A stretch of 64,000 nt of DNA from HXMU1420-13 sp963691715 (GCA_963691715.1 OY829281.1:930001-994000), one strand, 5' to 3'; shown: positions 9,215-15,844, counted from the stretch's first letter. Program-made: numbers and translations. Notes: a model not told the origin generated them from the letters alone.

Positions 9215-9292
9215 TTACCTTTCTAGAGTCACTCCGATCCCGATTCATCGGGAGAAGAGTCTTTACATTGGTGTTGCGCCAAGAAATCTATT
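9215..9292. repeat. Repeat D, left copy
   Basis: A 78 bp direct repeat whose other copy is at 22521-22598. Both run from TTACCTTT, through AGAGTCACTC, a short CCC/GGG stem around ATTCATC, AAGAGTCTT, ACATTGGTGTTGCGCCAAG, to AAATCTATT. The two copies differ at several positions, mainly in the stem. They bracket the accessory region holding the toxin-antitoxin pair, the immunity-like genes, the photolyases and the GIY-YIG gene. Confidence 0.75.
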
Positions 9293-9328
9293 CCTAAGCT
9301 TTAAGCACATTCTTAGATTTTGTATTTA

Positions 9329-9700
9329 CTAGTATTCATATTGTATTAAGGTCAGTTCTTCAACCTTTTTGAATTCAACATCTGAGGTAATTAAAGGTAA
9401 ATCCAAATACAATGCACTAGCAATAATTATACTATCGGGGAGCTTTGTTTTATAGTGTTTTCTCACTCTAATAGTTTCTTTTTTAATGGAATTATTAAGC
9501 GTTATTACCTTGCATTGATTCACAAAATCCTCAATAATTTTTTGTTCTCCCTCTGTAATGCCCTGATAAGCTAATAATTCAAGTTCTGTGATAAATGAGA
9601 TATACAATTGCTTTTCATGGAGTAATTCGGCTAATGTTTGATCTCCATTCAGTAGATATAAAACAATATTAGTATCTATAAATAACTTATTTCCACTCAT
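9329..9700 (-). CDS. PIN-domain toxin (VapC-like ribonuclease)
   Basis: A 123-residue protein made of one PIN domain. The first acidic residue is in LFIDTNIVLYLLNGD (Asp9), a Glu follows in ITELELLAY (about residue 40), and the late acidic residues lie in LPDSIIIASALYLDLPLITSD (near 92-109). These coordinate metal for RNA cleavage in VapC-type toxins. The start overlaps the end of a 57-codon gene on the same strand (9687-9860), the usual antitoxin-toxin order. The pair sits between repeat copies at the edge of the accessory region, as mobile or stabilising modules often do. Target RNA unknown. Confidence 0.85.
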   Translation of the reverse strand: MSGNKLFIDTNIVLYLLNGDQTLAELLHEKQLYISFITELELLAYQGITEGEQKIIEDFVNQCKVITLNNSIKKETIRVRKHYKTKLPDSIIIASALYLDLPLITSDVEFKKVEELTLIQYEY

Positions 9701-9860
9701 CTCGAAGAGATTTCTGAATACTTAAAGCATCTTCATTTAAGTTGATTTTTCCTACAAAGTGAAACGCATTAACTCCTTTCGGTTTTGTTTGTTTCGTTAG
9801 TTTAGTTAACATCGTAGTAATGCTTTTTTTGGTAGCTCCTTTTCGTAGTATGGTTACCAT
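9687..9860 (-). CDS. Small antitoxin partner of PIN toxin
   Basis: A 57-residue gene found by reading the minus strand upstream of the PIN gene; it begins MVTILRKGATKKSI at 9860 and ends LSIQKSLRDEWK at 9687. Its last 14 bases overlap the toxin start. The pattern, a short basic N-terminal half and an acidic/aromatic C-terminal tail (NEDALSIQKSLRDEW), looks like the small antitoxins that pair with PIN toxins in Bacteroidota: a DNA-binding part followed by a toxin-neutralising tail. An internal ATG at 9812 would give a 41-residue version; the longer start is preferred because residues 1-16 fit the expected hydrophobic/basic opening. Confidence 0.72.
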   Translation of the reverse strand: MVTILRKGATKKSITTMLTKLTKQTKPKGVNAFHFVGKINLNEDALSIQKSLRDEWK

Positions 9861-9988
9861 TGTTTTCTTTTTTTATGAAGTAATATTGCATTTACAATGT
9901 ATCAAAAATGAATTCAATATAAAATTCATTAGCGCTTTTATATTAAACTTTCTAGCTACACATCTGTATTTAAAAAACACACTGTATT

Positions 9989-10096
9989 GTGGTACGTGGC
10001 TTTGATTTATGGCTAGCCTACGATCAACGAATCACTCTTTATAGATTCTGGATCACGTCCAGAATGACGACGGGGTAGTTTGGAATGTGTTTTTTA
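9989..10096. repeat. Repeat C, copy 2
   Basis: Shares gtacgtggctttg, ggctagcct, gatcaacgaatcact and the stem ATTCTGGA-tcacg-TCCAGAAT followed by GACGACGGGGTAGTTTGG with the other C copies. The first CGGG stem is missing, so it is a partial copy. It continues into a repeat B remnant. Confidence 0.7.
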
Positions 10097-10099
10097 TAG

Positions 10100-10263
10100 C
10101 CCCCAAACTTAAAGCTATTCAGTAGCTCCAACCAAACAAGGCATCCCAAATCTTCCCGAAACCCGCCTGCATAAACAGGTTTATTTCTTTCAAATGCCTA
10201 CGCTAGATTGGGGGCAGGAGCCTCCCACATCAGCTACGGAGCCGAGCTCCGTAACTAGGTTAA
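10100..10263. repeat. Repeat B remnant joined to one end of repeat A
   Basis: From 10100 the sequence CCAAACTTAAAGCTATTCAG matches the 3' end of an XRE-type gene tail seen at 10925-11077 and 22611-22682. It is followed by accaaacaaggcatcccaaatcttcccgaa-type sequence, an acccgcctgcataaacaggt stem and tgcctacgctagattggggg. At 10234-10263 this gives way to GGAGCCGAGCTCCGTAACTAGGTTAA, the right end of repeat A. No gene is evident in 9861-10319. Confidence 0.65.
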
Positions 10264-10319
10264 CTTGTTGTCCAATAATTGATTCTGGAAACACTAAAGC
10301 AAATAAATAAAATAAAACC

Positions 10320-10760
10320 TTATATTGGTGATTTCTTATTCCAAAGTTCATATAAAAACTTAAATAAACCTTTTATCGTTTTTTGGTTTTCTACTATAGA
10401 AACTATTAATTCAAAGCTTCCACCTGATTCCCAAAAATGTCTATCCTTTTTTAAATTTTTTATCACTTCCTGTTTGATACTATCAAGCGATAATTCAGAT
10501 TTTGTGTTTTTCAGTTCTAATTCAATCCTAATTTTTTGGTTAAAAAATATATTGTAGCCTCTAAAAAGACCAACCCCTCTCACCTTTTTTCCGCGTACAA
10601 CTTTCCAAGCTTTTCCTGTACTATCAATCAATTTCACATTAGTAAATAATCCACTTTTTAACCCAGCAGAAGTTGTTTGTGTGAGCTCATCTTCATTCAA
10701 ATAGACATTAAATGAATATTTATCAAATAATAAAACTGGATAATCAAATGGATACGTCAT
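10320..10760 (-). CDS. Hypothetical protein, possible immunity protein
   Basis: A 146-residue soluble protein starting MTYPFDYPVLLFDKYSF; a TTG four codons further up could add four residues. The N-terminal half is beta-rich (VYLNEDELTQTTSAGLKSG, KLIDSTGKAWKVVRGKKV), the C-terminal half helical (LSLDSIKQEVIKNLKKD, FKFLYELW). I do not recognise a family. It lies on the same strand as the other small genes of the array and is followed on its 3' side by a repeat A end (10234-10263), the same layout as the immunity-like genes at 12-18 kb. Function as an immunity protein is inferred from context only. Confidence 0.5.
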   Translation of the reverse strand: MTYPFDYPVLLFDKYSFNVYLNEDELTQTTSAGLKSGLFTNVKLIDSTGKAWKVVRGKKVRGVGLFRGYNIFFNQKIRIELELKNTKSELSLDSIKQEVIKNLKKDRHFWESGGSFELIVSIVENQKTIKGLFKFLYELWNKKSPI

Positions 10761-10924
10761 TTTAAAAATCAATTAAAATTCTCTAGTAAAATTTATACTT
10801 CTCCCAGCCCAATATATCGATCCAACCTTAAACCAAATACGTGAACCAAAATATATTCTTTTAAGAATATTTAAATCTGCATAACCATACAAATTATAAA
10901 TATCGCAGAAGTCTTAGAAATAAG

Positions 10925-11077
10925 TATAGATTTTTAGTAGGCAAGTCTTCGATAGAGGTGGACAAGCAAACCTTAAAGCGGTTAGAGGAAATACAACACC
11001 TCCCCGAACCCGACCGCAATTCTCTGCTGCTTACTATCGATAATTTTATTACAGCTACCAAACTTAAAGCCCTTTAG
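10925..11077 (+). pseudogene. C-terminal remnant of an XRE-family regulator
   Basis: The plus strand reads KYRFLVGKSSIEVDKQTLKR, then LEEIQHLPEPDRNSLLLTID and NFITATKLKAL before the TAG at 11075. This is the familiar tail of short helix-turn-helix (XRE) regulators, the helix after the DNA-binding domain. No HTH domain is found upstream, so the gene is 5'-truncated. The same last codons recur at ~10100-10115, 15365-15391 and 22611-22682, where decay has gone further. It is opposite in strand to the immunity-like genes around it. Confidence 0.6.
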
Positions 11078-11250
11078 TAGCACCAACCAAACAAGGCATC
11101 CCAAATCTTCCCTAAACCCACCTGCCTACCTGCATAAGTAGGTTTTTTAAGCACATGCCTAGACTAGGTGGGGGTAAAAAAAGGCATCCCGAAAGCTTTC
11201 GGGACGCCAGTTTTTATCGTTCATATGCTTGCGCTAGATTGAGGGCATCG
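11057..11250. repeat. Repeat B, fullest copy, with hairpins
   Basis: Starts with the XRE-tail bases CTACCAAACTTAAAGCCC and continues caccaaccaaacaaggcatc, ACCTGCCTACCTGCATAAGTAGGT, a TGCCTAGACTAGGTGGGGG segment, and at 11180-11204 a hairpin CATCCCGAAAG/CTTTCGGGACG. A second TGCTTGCGCTAGATTGAGGG segment closes it. Similar pieces occur at 10100-10220 and 15364-15493. The C/G stems followed by T-runs could act as terminators for the converging small genes. Confidence 0.6.
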
Positions 11251-11326
11251 TGGAATAATTATATGGTCCATGCTCAACATCTTTAGGATTTACAACCCAC
11301 CACATTCCTATTACACCATCAGTTGG
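11234..11326 (-). pseudogene. Short decayed C-terminus, toxin-like, unidentified
   Basis: Directly after the stop codon of the 11327-11713 gene, and in the same frame, the minus strand is open for 30 codons reading PTDGVIGMWWVVNPKDVEHG then PYNYSTMPSI and a TAG. It has no start codon of its own and the last four residues lie in repeat B. It has the look of the tail of a larger secreted protein (aromatic and Gly-rich), as at three other places in the array. Family not recognised. Confidence 0.4.
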
Positions 11327-11713
11327 TTAATTCGTATAAAAGATAAAGTCTTCTAAGCTAAAAAAACTTGATATGTCAAACCCAATCAGAGTCTTTTGCA
11401 AAATTGAACTATTAGCTAAATAAATTTCATCGCTAAACGACTCTGCATTAATAAAATTTATATAAGTAAATTTACTTAACAAGCGCTTTATATTATTTAT
11501 AAATGGTTTTTTAATAATTATTAACGGGTAAGAACTCCAAATATATCCAATCAATTGATTATTAAATCCAATTGAGGCCCATTTTTCGTCACCCTCCCAA
11601 AAAGAGACCGTAAAGACATGATTTGATATAATTGTTTTTACCTCATAAAACTCAGAAACAGACCATAATGTTTCTTCATTTAGAGCTTTCAAAATTTCTT
11701 GAGTAATATCCAT
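11327..11713 (-). CDS. Hypothetical protein, possible immunity protein
   Basis: A 128-residue protein starting MDITQEILKALNEETLWSVS, without signal peptide or membrane segment. The middle (HVFTVSFWEGDEKWASIGF, YIWSSYPLIII) is strand-rich with several Trp, a feature of many small immunity proteins. The C-terminus ends LEDFIFYTN. I cannot name a family. Just upstream on the same strand is a short decayed toxin-like tail (11727-11795) ending 13 bp before this start, the toxin-then-immunity order. Cytoplasmic neutraliser of a nuclease-type toxin is an inference from that order. Confidence 0.5.
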   Translation of the reverse strand: MDITQEILKALNEETLWSVSEFYEVKTIISNHVFTVSFWEGDEKWASIGFNNQLIGYIWSSYPLIIIKKPFINNIKRLLSKFTYINFINAESFSDEIYLANSSILQKTLIGFDISSFFSLEDFIFYTN

Positions 11714-11726
11714 TTAAATAATTATT

Positions 11727-11795
11727 TCAATTAGACCCAGGTGAACCATGAAGGTCTCCTGATCGTTTTCGATAAATATTAATAACATTTGTTGG
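11727..11795 (-). pseudogene. Decayed toxin C-terminus (YRKRSGDLHG tail)
   Basis: In frame right after the stop codon of the 11796-12260 gene, 22 codons read PTNVINIYRKRSGDLHGSPG followed by SN and TGA. A basic, His/Gly-containing tail of this sort is common at the C-terminus of nuclease domains of polymorphic toxins. Only the tail is left, with no start codon. The next gene downstream (11327-11713) would be its immunity gene. Confidence 0.45.
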
Positions 11796-12260
11796 TTACC
11801 CGTTACCTAACGTTCCAATATTAGTATTTAGAACCGGAACTTTTGCTTTGGAGCCTTGATTATATATCCAGAACCCCATTTCATCAGCGTAATTAACTGC
11901 TTTTAGAACTGCATTATTTGCGTCAACCGTCGGATAAAATATCCTTCTTCCATGCTTACTGTTATAATAAAAATCATCAATTTCATATAATTTATCAACA
12001 TACTCATATATCTTTTCAAAATTATTTATAGGATCATTACCCCTATTTACATATATACCATTGCTTCCTTCTTGAACGATACTTTCCTCGTCGAAATCTA
12101 ATACCAAATACAAACACCGAATAATTGCATATTTCTTCTGATTTATATGTTCAATATTTAAATCTGAAACTGAGCCGGTTACTCTTTCTTTCGAAGCAAT
12201 TACAAATAGAATTGATGAAATTACTAAAGAAATTAATATACCAGTTATTCGGTAAACCAT
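11796..12260 (-). CDS. Membrane-anchored or periplasmic small protein, candidate Tai4-like immunity protein
   Basis: A 154-residue protein with an N-terminal hydrophobic segment (ITGILISLVISSILFVIAS), so it is exported or membrane-anchored with the rest in the periplasm. The mature part has YAIIRCLYLVLDFDEES and a helical segment INNFEKIYEYVDKLYEI. Its start codon overlaps the end of a decayed Tae4-like amidase tail (12245-12454). Amidase effectors act on peptidoglycan in the periplasm, and their immunity proteins carry signal sequences, so location and order agree with an immunity role. Similarity to Tai4 itself is too weak to claim from reading alone. Confidence 0.55.
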   Translation of the reverse strand: MVYRITGILISLVISSILFVIASKERVTGSVSDLNIEHINQKKYAIIRCLYLVLDFDEESIVQEGSNGIYVNRGNDPINNFEKIYEYVDKLYEIDDFYYNSKHGRRIFYPTVDANNAVLKAVNYADEMGFWIYNQGSKAKVPVLNTNIGTLGNG

Positions 12261-12454
12261 AATTTTCCTACTCCTTTATTTAAAAAATAGCTGTGTGAAT
12301 AATTGCCTCCTAAACGCTTACTTCCATTCCAAAGCGTTGCATGTCCAGTAGCATCACGCCAGAGACTACATGTATTATAAATTATAATTCTTTTGAGATC
12401 CATAAATTGTGAAGGATTAGCACTAACTACATAGGGTAGTCCATACGTTTGCCT
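12245..12454 (-). pseudogene. Tae4-like amidase toxin C-terminus, truncated
   Basis: Seventy codons on the minus strand between a TGA at 12455 and a TAA at 12245. They contain SLWRDATGHATLWNG and end NYSHSYFLNKGVGKLWFTE. The GHATLWNG block resembles the His-containing motif of type VI amidase effector 4 (NlpC/P60-like peptidoglycan amidases), where it supplies the catalytic His. The Cys-containing N-terminal part is absent, so the enzyme cannot be active. Upstream it abuts a partial repeat A (12459-12505); downstream it overlaps the signal-bearing gene 11796-12260. Assignment rests on one motif and context. Confidence 0.5.
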
Positions 12455-12458
12455 TCAT

Positions 12459-12505
12459 TCCTTAGCTCTGCTCCTATCTATTCTTTGCATTTGTGCTAGG
12501 TTGGG
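12459..12505. repeat. Repeat A, partial copy
   Basis: Only the left part is present: CCTTAGCTCTGCTCCTATCTATTC-like sequence, then tttgcatttgtgctaggttgggg, where it passes into the tgcctag...ggtgggg segment also seen in repeat B. It lies between the immunity-like gene 12510-13118 and the Tae4-like remnant. Confidence 0.65.
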
Positions 12506-12509
12506 GTAT

Positions 12510-13118
12510 TTACTCAATCAATTTTAAATTAATAGTCGCAATAAGACTCGTGTACTCCTTAGAAAAAAAATCAGAGTTTTCTCTTTTAGCTTCATACAAA
12601 TTGATATAAATAGAATCTATGGAATTAGTTTTAATTTTTCCGTGAATTCTACTCCTTTTTGTCCAATAGGTGTAGTGATCATAACTCGAATCCTGATATA
12701 TAGCCCGCATTCTATGAAATTTTTCTCTATTTATATCACCCAAATATAAATTAAGTAAAGAAGGATTTTCAAAATATAAACTGTATCTATTTGAGTCCGA
12801 TATATGGGTTTTGTAATGCCAAGCTGAATAATTCCAAGCTTGTTCGATCCATATTTTTTCTGCAGATAATTGTACATCGTTCTTCAAAGAATCTACATAC
12901 TCAATATCCATTTCTAAGAAACCAATAAATACATTTCTTTTCTTTGATTCTTCTATTGATTTTGAAAAAGCTGGGGGATGATAACCCCCTGAAAATTTCC
13001 AATTATATCTTATATTTTCAAAAGGAATGGATAAGAAAATATATACCACAAAAAGTGCGAATACACTCCCAACAAAAATTAACAATCCATTAATTAACTT
13101 ATATAATAACTCTTCCAT
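12510..13118 (-). CDS. Membrane-anchored hypothetical protein, possible immunity protein
   Basis: A 202-residue protein with one strong N-terminal membrane helix (LLIFVGSVFALFVVYIFLSI, residues ~12-31) and a soluble remainder rich in Tyr, Trp and Ser (IEQAWNYSAWHYKTHI, YDHYTYWTKRSRIHG). No family recognised. The start is 2 bp after the stop of a decayed toxin-like tail (13121-13267), giving the same toxin-then-immunity order as its neighbours. The periplasmic bulk would suit protection from a cell-wall or periplasmic toxin. No ribosome-binding site stands out before the ATG. Confidence 0.5.
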   Translation of the reverse strand: MEELLYKLINGLLIFVGSVFALFVVYIFLSIPFENIRYNWKFSGGYHPPAFSKSIEESKKRNVFIGFLEMDIEYVDSLKNDVQLSAEKIWIEQAWNYSAWHYKTHISDSNRYSLYFENPSLLNLYLGDINREKFHRMRAIYQDSSYDHYTYWTKRSRIHGKIKTNSIDSIYINLYEAKRENSDFFSKEYTSLIATINLKLIE

Positions 13119-13120
13119 AA

Positions 13121-13267
13121 TTAATCCTCTTTAGGGCCTAAAATTTTCATATCGTACAAAGGACCAACTACTATATAACCTTTTGGAATAGCTTCTTTGA
13201 GCATAAAATTAAAGTTATATAAATAAGAGTAAAATATTTCAAAATTTTTTTTGGAGATATTTCTCGA
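13121..13267 (-). pseudogene. Decayed toxin C-terminus (VVGPLYDMKILGPKED tail)
   Basis: Forty-nine codons open between TAA at 13268 and TAA at 13121, reading SRNISKKNFEIFYSYLYNFN, then FMLKEAIPKGYIVVGPLYDM and KILGPKED. There is no start codon. In frame with it, across the upstream stop, lies the ATELG end of repeat A (13271-13411). It looks like the last third of a secreted toxin domain; I cannot identify the class. Confidence 0.45.
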
Positions 13268-13270
13268 TTA

Positions 13271-13411
13271 CCCTAGTCCGTAGCTCTGCTCCTATCTATT
13301 CTTTGCATTTTGACATTCCTCTGATTCATATCGTGTAATTAAGTCCCAAGTATCATCTAATTAAAGCTCATGCCTGGTCTGTTACAGAGCTGAGCTCCGT
13401 AATTAGGTTAA
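13271..13411. repeat. Repeat A, full copy
   Basis: A 141 bp element with imperfect 16 bp terminal inverted repeats: the left end reads CCCTAGTCCGTAGCTC and the right end GAGCTCCGTAATTAGG. The interior contains CTGCTCCTATCTATTCTTTG, CATTCCTCTGATTCATATCG, aagtcccaagtatcatc and AAGCTCATGCCTG. Near-identical interiors occur at 14459-14625, 15871-16011 and 18003-18127. It marks the junction between array cassettes. Confidence 0.8.
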
Positions 13412-13486
13412 TTGATATTGCAAAAATCTATCATTTATTGAGCCAAAAGCCTTTTGATATCGATATAGAATGTACTGTTGTGGAAG

Positions 13487-13861
13487 TTAGTTTTTAAAAA
13501 AAGTACTTATTTCATATTTAAAGACAGTAGAATCCTGCTTCTTTAGATAAAAAAACTCACTGTTAGATTCCTTAAAAAGAGAATCACCTATTTCAATTCT
13601 ATTAAATATCCTATTAGTCTTTTTTCCCAAAGGCCAAATAGCGTATTCAGCATTAATATTACCTTTAAAATGTAAAAACATCATTCCTCGATCAGTACGA
13701 TAATCTGAAATTTCTTCGTTCAGACTATTTTCATAAAAAAGAACAAAACTAGCATCATTAAAATCATCATTTGAATGAAGAAATTTATTTACACCATCTG
13801 CCAATAACCACACTAACAGTAAACCAATAACTACAACGTATTTATTTTTGTAATTAATCAT
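13487..13861 (-). CDS. Single-pass membrane hypothetical protein, possible immunity protein
   Basis: A 124-residue protein from the ATG at 13861 (MINYKNKYVVVIGLLLVWLL), with one N-terminal membrane helix and a mostly beta-rich extracytoplasmic part (FVLFYENSLNEE, GMMFLHFKGNINAEYAIWP, SEFFYLKKQDSTVFKYEIS). The frame is open a further 22 codons upstream, but that part lies in a partial repeat A (13876-13902) and so is not counted. No family recognised. Same strand, size range and repeat boundary as the other immunity-like genes; no toxin remnant is left next to it. Confidence 0.5.
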   Translation of the reverse strand: MINYKNKYVVVIGLLLVWLLADGVNKFLHSNDDFNDASFVLFYENSLNEEISDYRTDRGMMFLHFKGNINAEYAIWPLGKKTNRIFNRIEIGDSLFKESNSEFFYLKKQDSTVFKYEISTFFKN

Positions 13862-13875
13862 CAATATTTTGATTT

Positions 13876-13902
13876 GCCCTAGTTCCGTAGCTCTGCTGCG
13901 GG
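13876..13902. repeat. Repeat A, terminal fragment
   Basis: GCCCTAGTTCCGTAGCTCTG followed by CTGCGGG, the left end of repeat A and the start of the longer variant seen at 14459 and 18003. On the minus strand it reads SRATELGQ in frame with the upstream extension of the 13487-13861 gene. Confidence 0.65.
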
Positions 13903-13917
13903 ACGAGGAGAAAGACA

Positions 13918-14436
13918 TTAAATCCAACTATTATATACATTTTCTTTAATCACCTTTTTTTCCCACGGCCATGTCATTTTAAAGAATGAAGAGTATTCTT
14001 GTTTTATATTATTCTCGCCTATGTTGTGGAGAACTTTGTAGGTCACACTGGCTATATTCCCGTTAGAGCAAACAACCTTTTCTTCAATTGAGCTTGTTAA
14101 TAAGTCCCGGATCGCTTGTCTAAATTTATGGCTATCATCAATAGTTGTTATTTCTTGCATGAACAAAAATTCTCCGCCACTTCCAAGTTGGATATCAACA
14201 ATATTAGGAGAAACAACTTCAAAATAGATTTTACAATGATTTTTCATCCCTACTAGTACCAAGTTAATATCCATATCATTTTGAGTGTATGATGAATTTT
14301 CAATATCTATTTGAGCCTCATCAATATTTAACAACTCTTCTATTAATATCAGAAAGAGTGACATCTCATTTATGCTATCCAGAAATACCCGTTCCTTTGA
14401 CTTTAACCTACTATGTATTTTATGCAATTCTAACAT
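13918..14436 (-). CDS. Hypothetical cytoplasmic protein, possible immunity protein
   Basis: About 172 residues from the ATG at 14436 (MLELHKIHSRLKSKERVFLD); an ATG nine bases earlier is also possible. No signal or membrane segment. Residues 1-60 are helical and acidic (LLNIDEAQIDIE), residues 60-130 beta-rich (VLVGMKNHCKIYFEVVSPNI, LGSGGEFLFMQEI), and the end is FKMTWPWEKKVIKENVYNSW. I recognise no family with confidence, although the fold pattern is like several soluble immunity proteins. It starts about 23 bp from repeat A (14459-14625) and is followed by repeat A sequence at 13876-13902. Confidence 0.5.
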   Translation of the reverse strand: MLELHKIHSRLKSKERVFLDSINEMSLFLILIEELLNIDEAQIDIENSSYTQNDMDINLVLVGMKNHCKIYFEVVSPNIVDIQLGSGGEFLFMQEITTIDDSHKFRQAIRDLLTSSIEEKVVCSNGNIASVTYKVLHNIGENNIKQEYSSFFKMTWPWEKKVIKENVYNSWI

Positions 14437-14458
14437 TAAAAACACGCCGGTACTTTTG

Positions 14459-14625
14459 CCCTAGTTCCGTAGCTCTGCTGCGGTACATTCACAGGAGCTC
14501 TGCTCCTATCTATTCTTTGTATTTTATCATTCCTCTGATTCATATCGTGTAATAAAGTCCCATGTATCATCTAGTTTAAGCTCATGCCTGATCTGTTACG
14601 AAGCTGAGCTCCGTAACTAGGTTAA
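14459..14625. repeat. Repeat A, long variant
   Basis: A 167 bp version with a 26 bp insertion near the left end (CTGCGGTACATTCACAGGAG), otherwise the same as 13271-13411. The ends are CCCTAGTTCCGTAGCTC and GAGCTCCGTAACTAGG. The inner stem GTTACGAAGC/GAGCTCCGTAAC is slightly mismatched. The same insertion is present at 18003-18127. Confidence 0.8.
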
Positions 14626-14746
14626 ATGTATTTCTTCTCAACACAAAAAAGCCCAACTAAATGCCAAGACTCTGGATGTTTTAGTTTTCTAAGACCATTA
14701 AGAGGGATTCATTTTCTCACTAATGTATCTTAAAACCGAAGCAAAT

Positions 14747-15154
14747 CTAAATTAGATTAGTATTAGAGAATATTTTTCTTGATTTCCTGTCACTTTCATT
14801 TTCAACAGGCCCTAATATTTGATCAATAATTGCTTCGTTTTCCAGCGATCTAGGATAAATTCTTGTTGAAGAATACACTTCTATCAAATCTTCAGGTTCA
14901 TCATATAGCTCAATTATATCTAAAGACTCCATATACTTTGTTTTGACAATCTGTCCATATGAATTCTCATATTCATATTCATATTCTTTAGCATCTTTTT
15001 CAGCCTTTTTAATAGCAGTATCTTCAGATAGCGCCCTTATTAAGACTATTCTTTCTTCTACTAAATCAATGTCATCCCTAAAAAATATATCCTGAGATTT
15101 GGGGATATTAAAGCATGTAGTTCTAAAAACTGTTTTAGCTGAGTACCATTTCAT
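14747..15154 (-). CDS. DUF4288-like protein
   Basis: A 135-residue cytoplasmic protein. It opens MKWYSAKTVFRTTC and has EERIVLIRALSEDTAIKKAE, a layout typical of DUF4288 proteins (WYSA... start, a strand, then a helix beginning A-IKKAEK). The rest (EYEYEYENSYGQIVKTKYME, SLDIIELYDEPEDLIEVYSS) predicts strand-helix elements that end in a basic tail. DUF4288 genes often occur in toxin-immunity loci and phage-like islands, but the molecular role is not known. It is flanked downstream by repeat A and upstream by repeat C (15204-15358). Confidence 0.7.
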   Translation of the reverse strand: MKWYSAKTVFRTTCFNIPKSQDIFFRDDIDLVEERIVLIRALSEDTAIKKAEKDAKEYEYEYENSYGQIVKTKYMESLDIIELYDEPEDLIEVYSSTRIYPRSLENEAIIDQILGPVENESDRKSRKIFSNTNLI

Positions 15155-15203
15155 GATATTTTATTACTAATTATTTCCTTTTTGTTTATTGCTCCATTTC
15201 CTT

Positions 15204-15358
15204 GCCATTTCGATCCCGATTCATCGGGAGAGAAATCTAACCATCTGTTTTGCTATATGCCTTGTCCTTGATCAACAAATCACTCCCTACAGATTCTGGA
15301 TATCCCATGGGGATGCCCAGCAATTTCCAGAATGACGACGGGGTGGTTTTGGAATCTA
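15204..15358. repeat. Repeat C, copy 3
   Basis: Contains gccatttcgatcccgattca-type stem, taaccatctgttttgctata, gatcaacaaatcactcccta and CAGATTCTGG...CCAGAATGACGACGGGG. It is joined directly to repeat B (15364-15493), whose first bases are the XRE-tail codons ACCAAACTTAAAGCCCTTTAG. Frames on both strands here are repeat-derived and were not called as genes. Confidence 0.75.
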
Positions 15359-15363
15359 TTTTT

Positions 15364-15493
15364 ACAGCTACCAAACTTAAAGCCCTTTAGTAGCACCAAA
15401 CAAATTAATGTCCCGAAGATTCGGGAAGCTAGCCTACCTGCTCGCATTGGCAGGTTTTTTATTCGTTCACATGCCGAGACTAGGTGGGTTTTT
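15364..15493. repeat. Repeat B, copy
   Basis: XRE-tail bases CTACCAAACTTAAAGCCC, a TCCCGAAGATTCGGGA hairpin, an ACCTGCTCGCATTGGCAGGT hairpin and a TGCCGAGACTAGGTGGG segment. On the minus strand the last segment supplies the final codons (PPSLGM) of the 15467-15844 gene, so that gene's original 3' end may have been replaced. Confidence 0.7.
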
Positions 15494-15844
15494 AAAACCT
15501 TTATATCTGCTAAGGTATTCTTCGTTGCCCTCAAACTCATCTTCAGGTTCCATGTTTTCTCTAAACTTTTTTTCAAATAAAGCTACTGGCACTTCATCAA
15601 AAGTTAAAGAATCAATCTTCTCTTTCTTATACTTTTTTTCGCCAAAATCACTTAAAACTTGATATATTGCATAAAGCATCGAGAATTCCCACCAAGAATA
15701 ATTGCTCTTTCTTAATTCATTATCTAACCTATTCCATTCATTACTTATATCTTCGATATACGTTTCCGTTTCTTCAATGCCATCTAATGAAAACTCTTGT
15801 TTCCATAAGGGAGCTATCTTATTGTAAATATCTTCAAAATACAT
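15467..15844 (-). CDS. Hypothetical protein, possible immunity protein
   Basis: A 125-residue acidic, helical protein starting MYFEDIYNKIAPLWKQEFSL. Trp-containing helices dominate (NEWNRLDNELRKSNYSWWEF, MLYAIYQVLSDFG), followed by a charged tail (MEPEDEFEGNEEYLSRYKG). No signal peptide; family not recognised. Its last codons lie inside repeat B, so the natural C-terminus may differ from what is left. On the 5' side repeat A (15871-16011) ends 27 bp from the start, with no toxin remnant between, implying the toxin part of this cassette has been lost. Immunity role is inferred from position. Confidence 0.48.
   Translation of the reverse strand: MYFEDIYNKIAPLWKQEFSLDGIEETETYIEDISNEWNRLDNELRKSNYSWWEFSMLYAIYQVLSDFGEKKYKKEKIDSLTFDEVPVALFEKKFRENMEPEDEFEGNEEYLSRYKGFKNPPSLGM

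Larger units (their letters stand above)
8644..9328. repeat. Gene-free stretch filled with dispersed palindromic repeats
   Basis: I see no credible gene in these 685 bases. The stretch holds one copy of repeat family C at about 8841-8994 (cgatcccgattcatcggg stem, then an ATTCTGGA...TCCAGAAT stem ending AATGACGACGGGGTGG), two 20 bp palindromes with 8 bp arms (9021-9040 and 9137-9156), and one copy of repeat D (9215-9292). These elements recur at 9.99, 15.2 and 21.4-22.6 kb. They probably form stem-loops in RNA or single-stranded DNA and resemble REP-type elements. The short open frames in this stretch follow the repeats and are not believable proteins. Confidence 0.8.

Noticed and set aside
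13862..13927. Longer start for the 13487-13861 gene
   Set aside because: The extra codons come from repeat A (SRATELGQ); a membrane helix right after the ATG at 13861 fits better.
15280..15662. Overlapping frames on both strands around 15.3-15.6 kb
   Set aside because: They are translations of repeats B and C, or the reverse of the better supported 15467-15844 gene.
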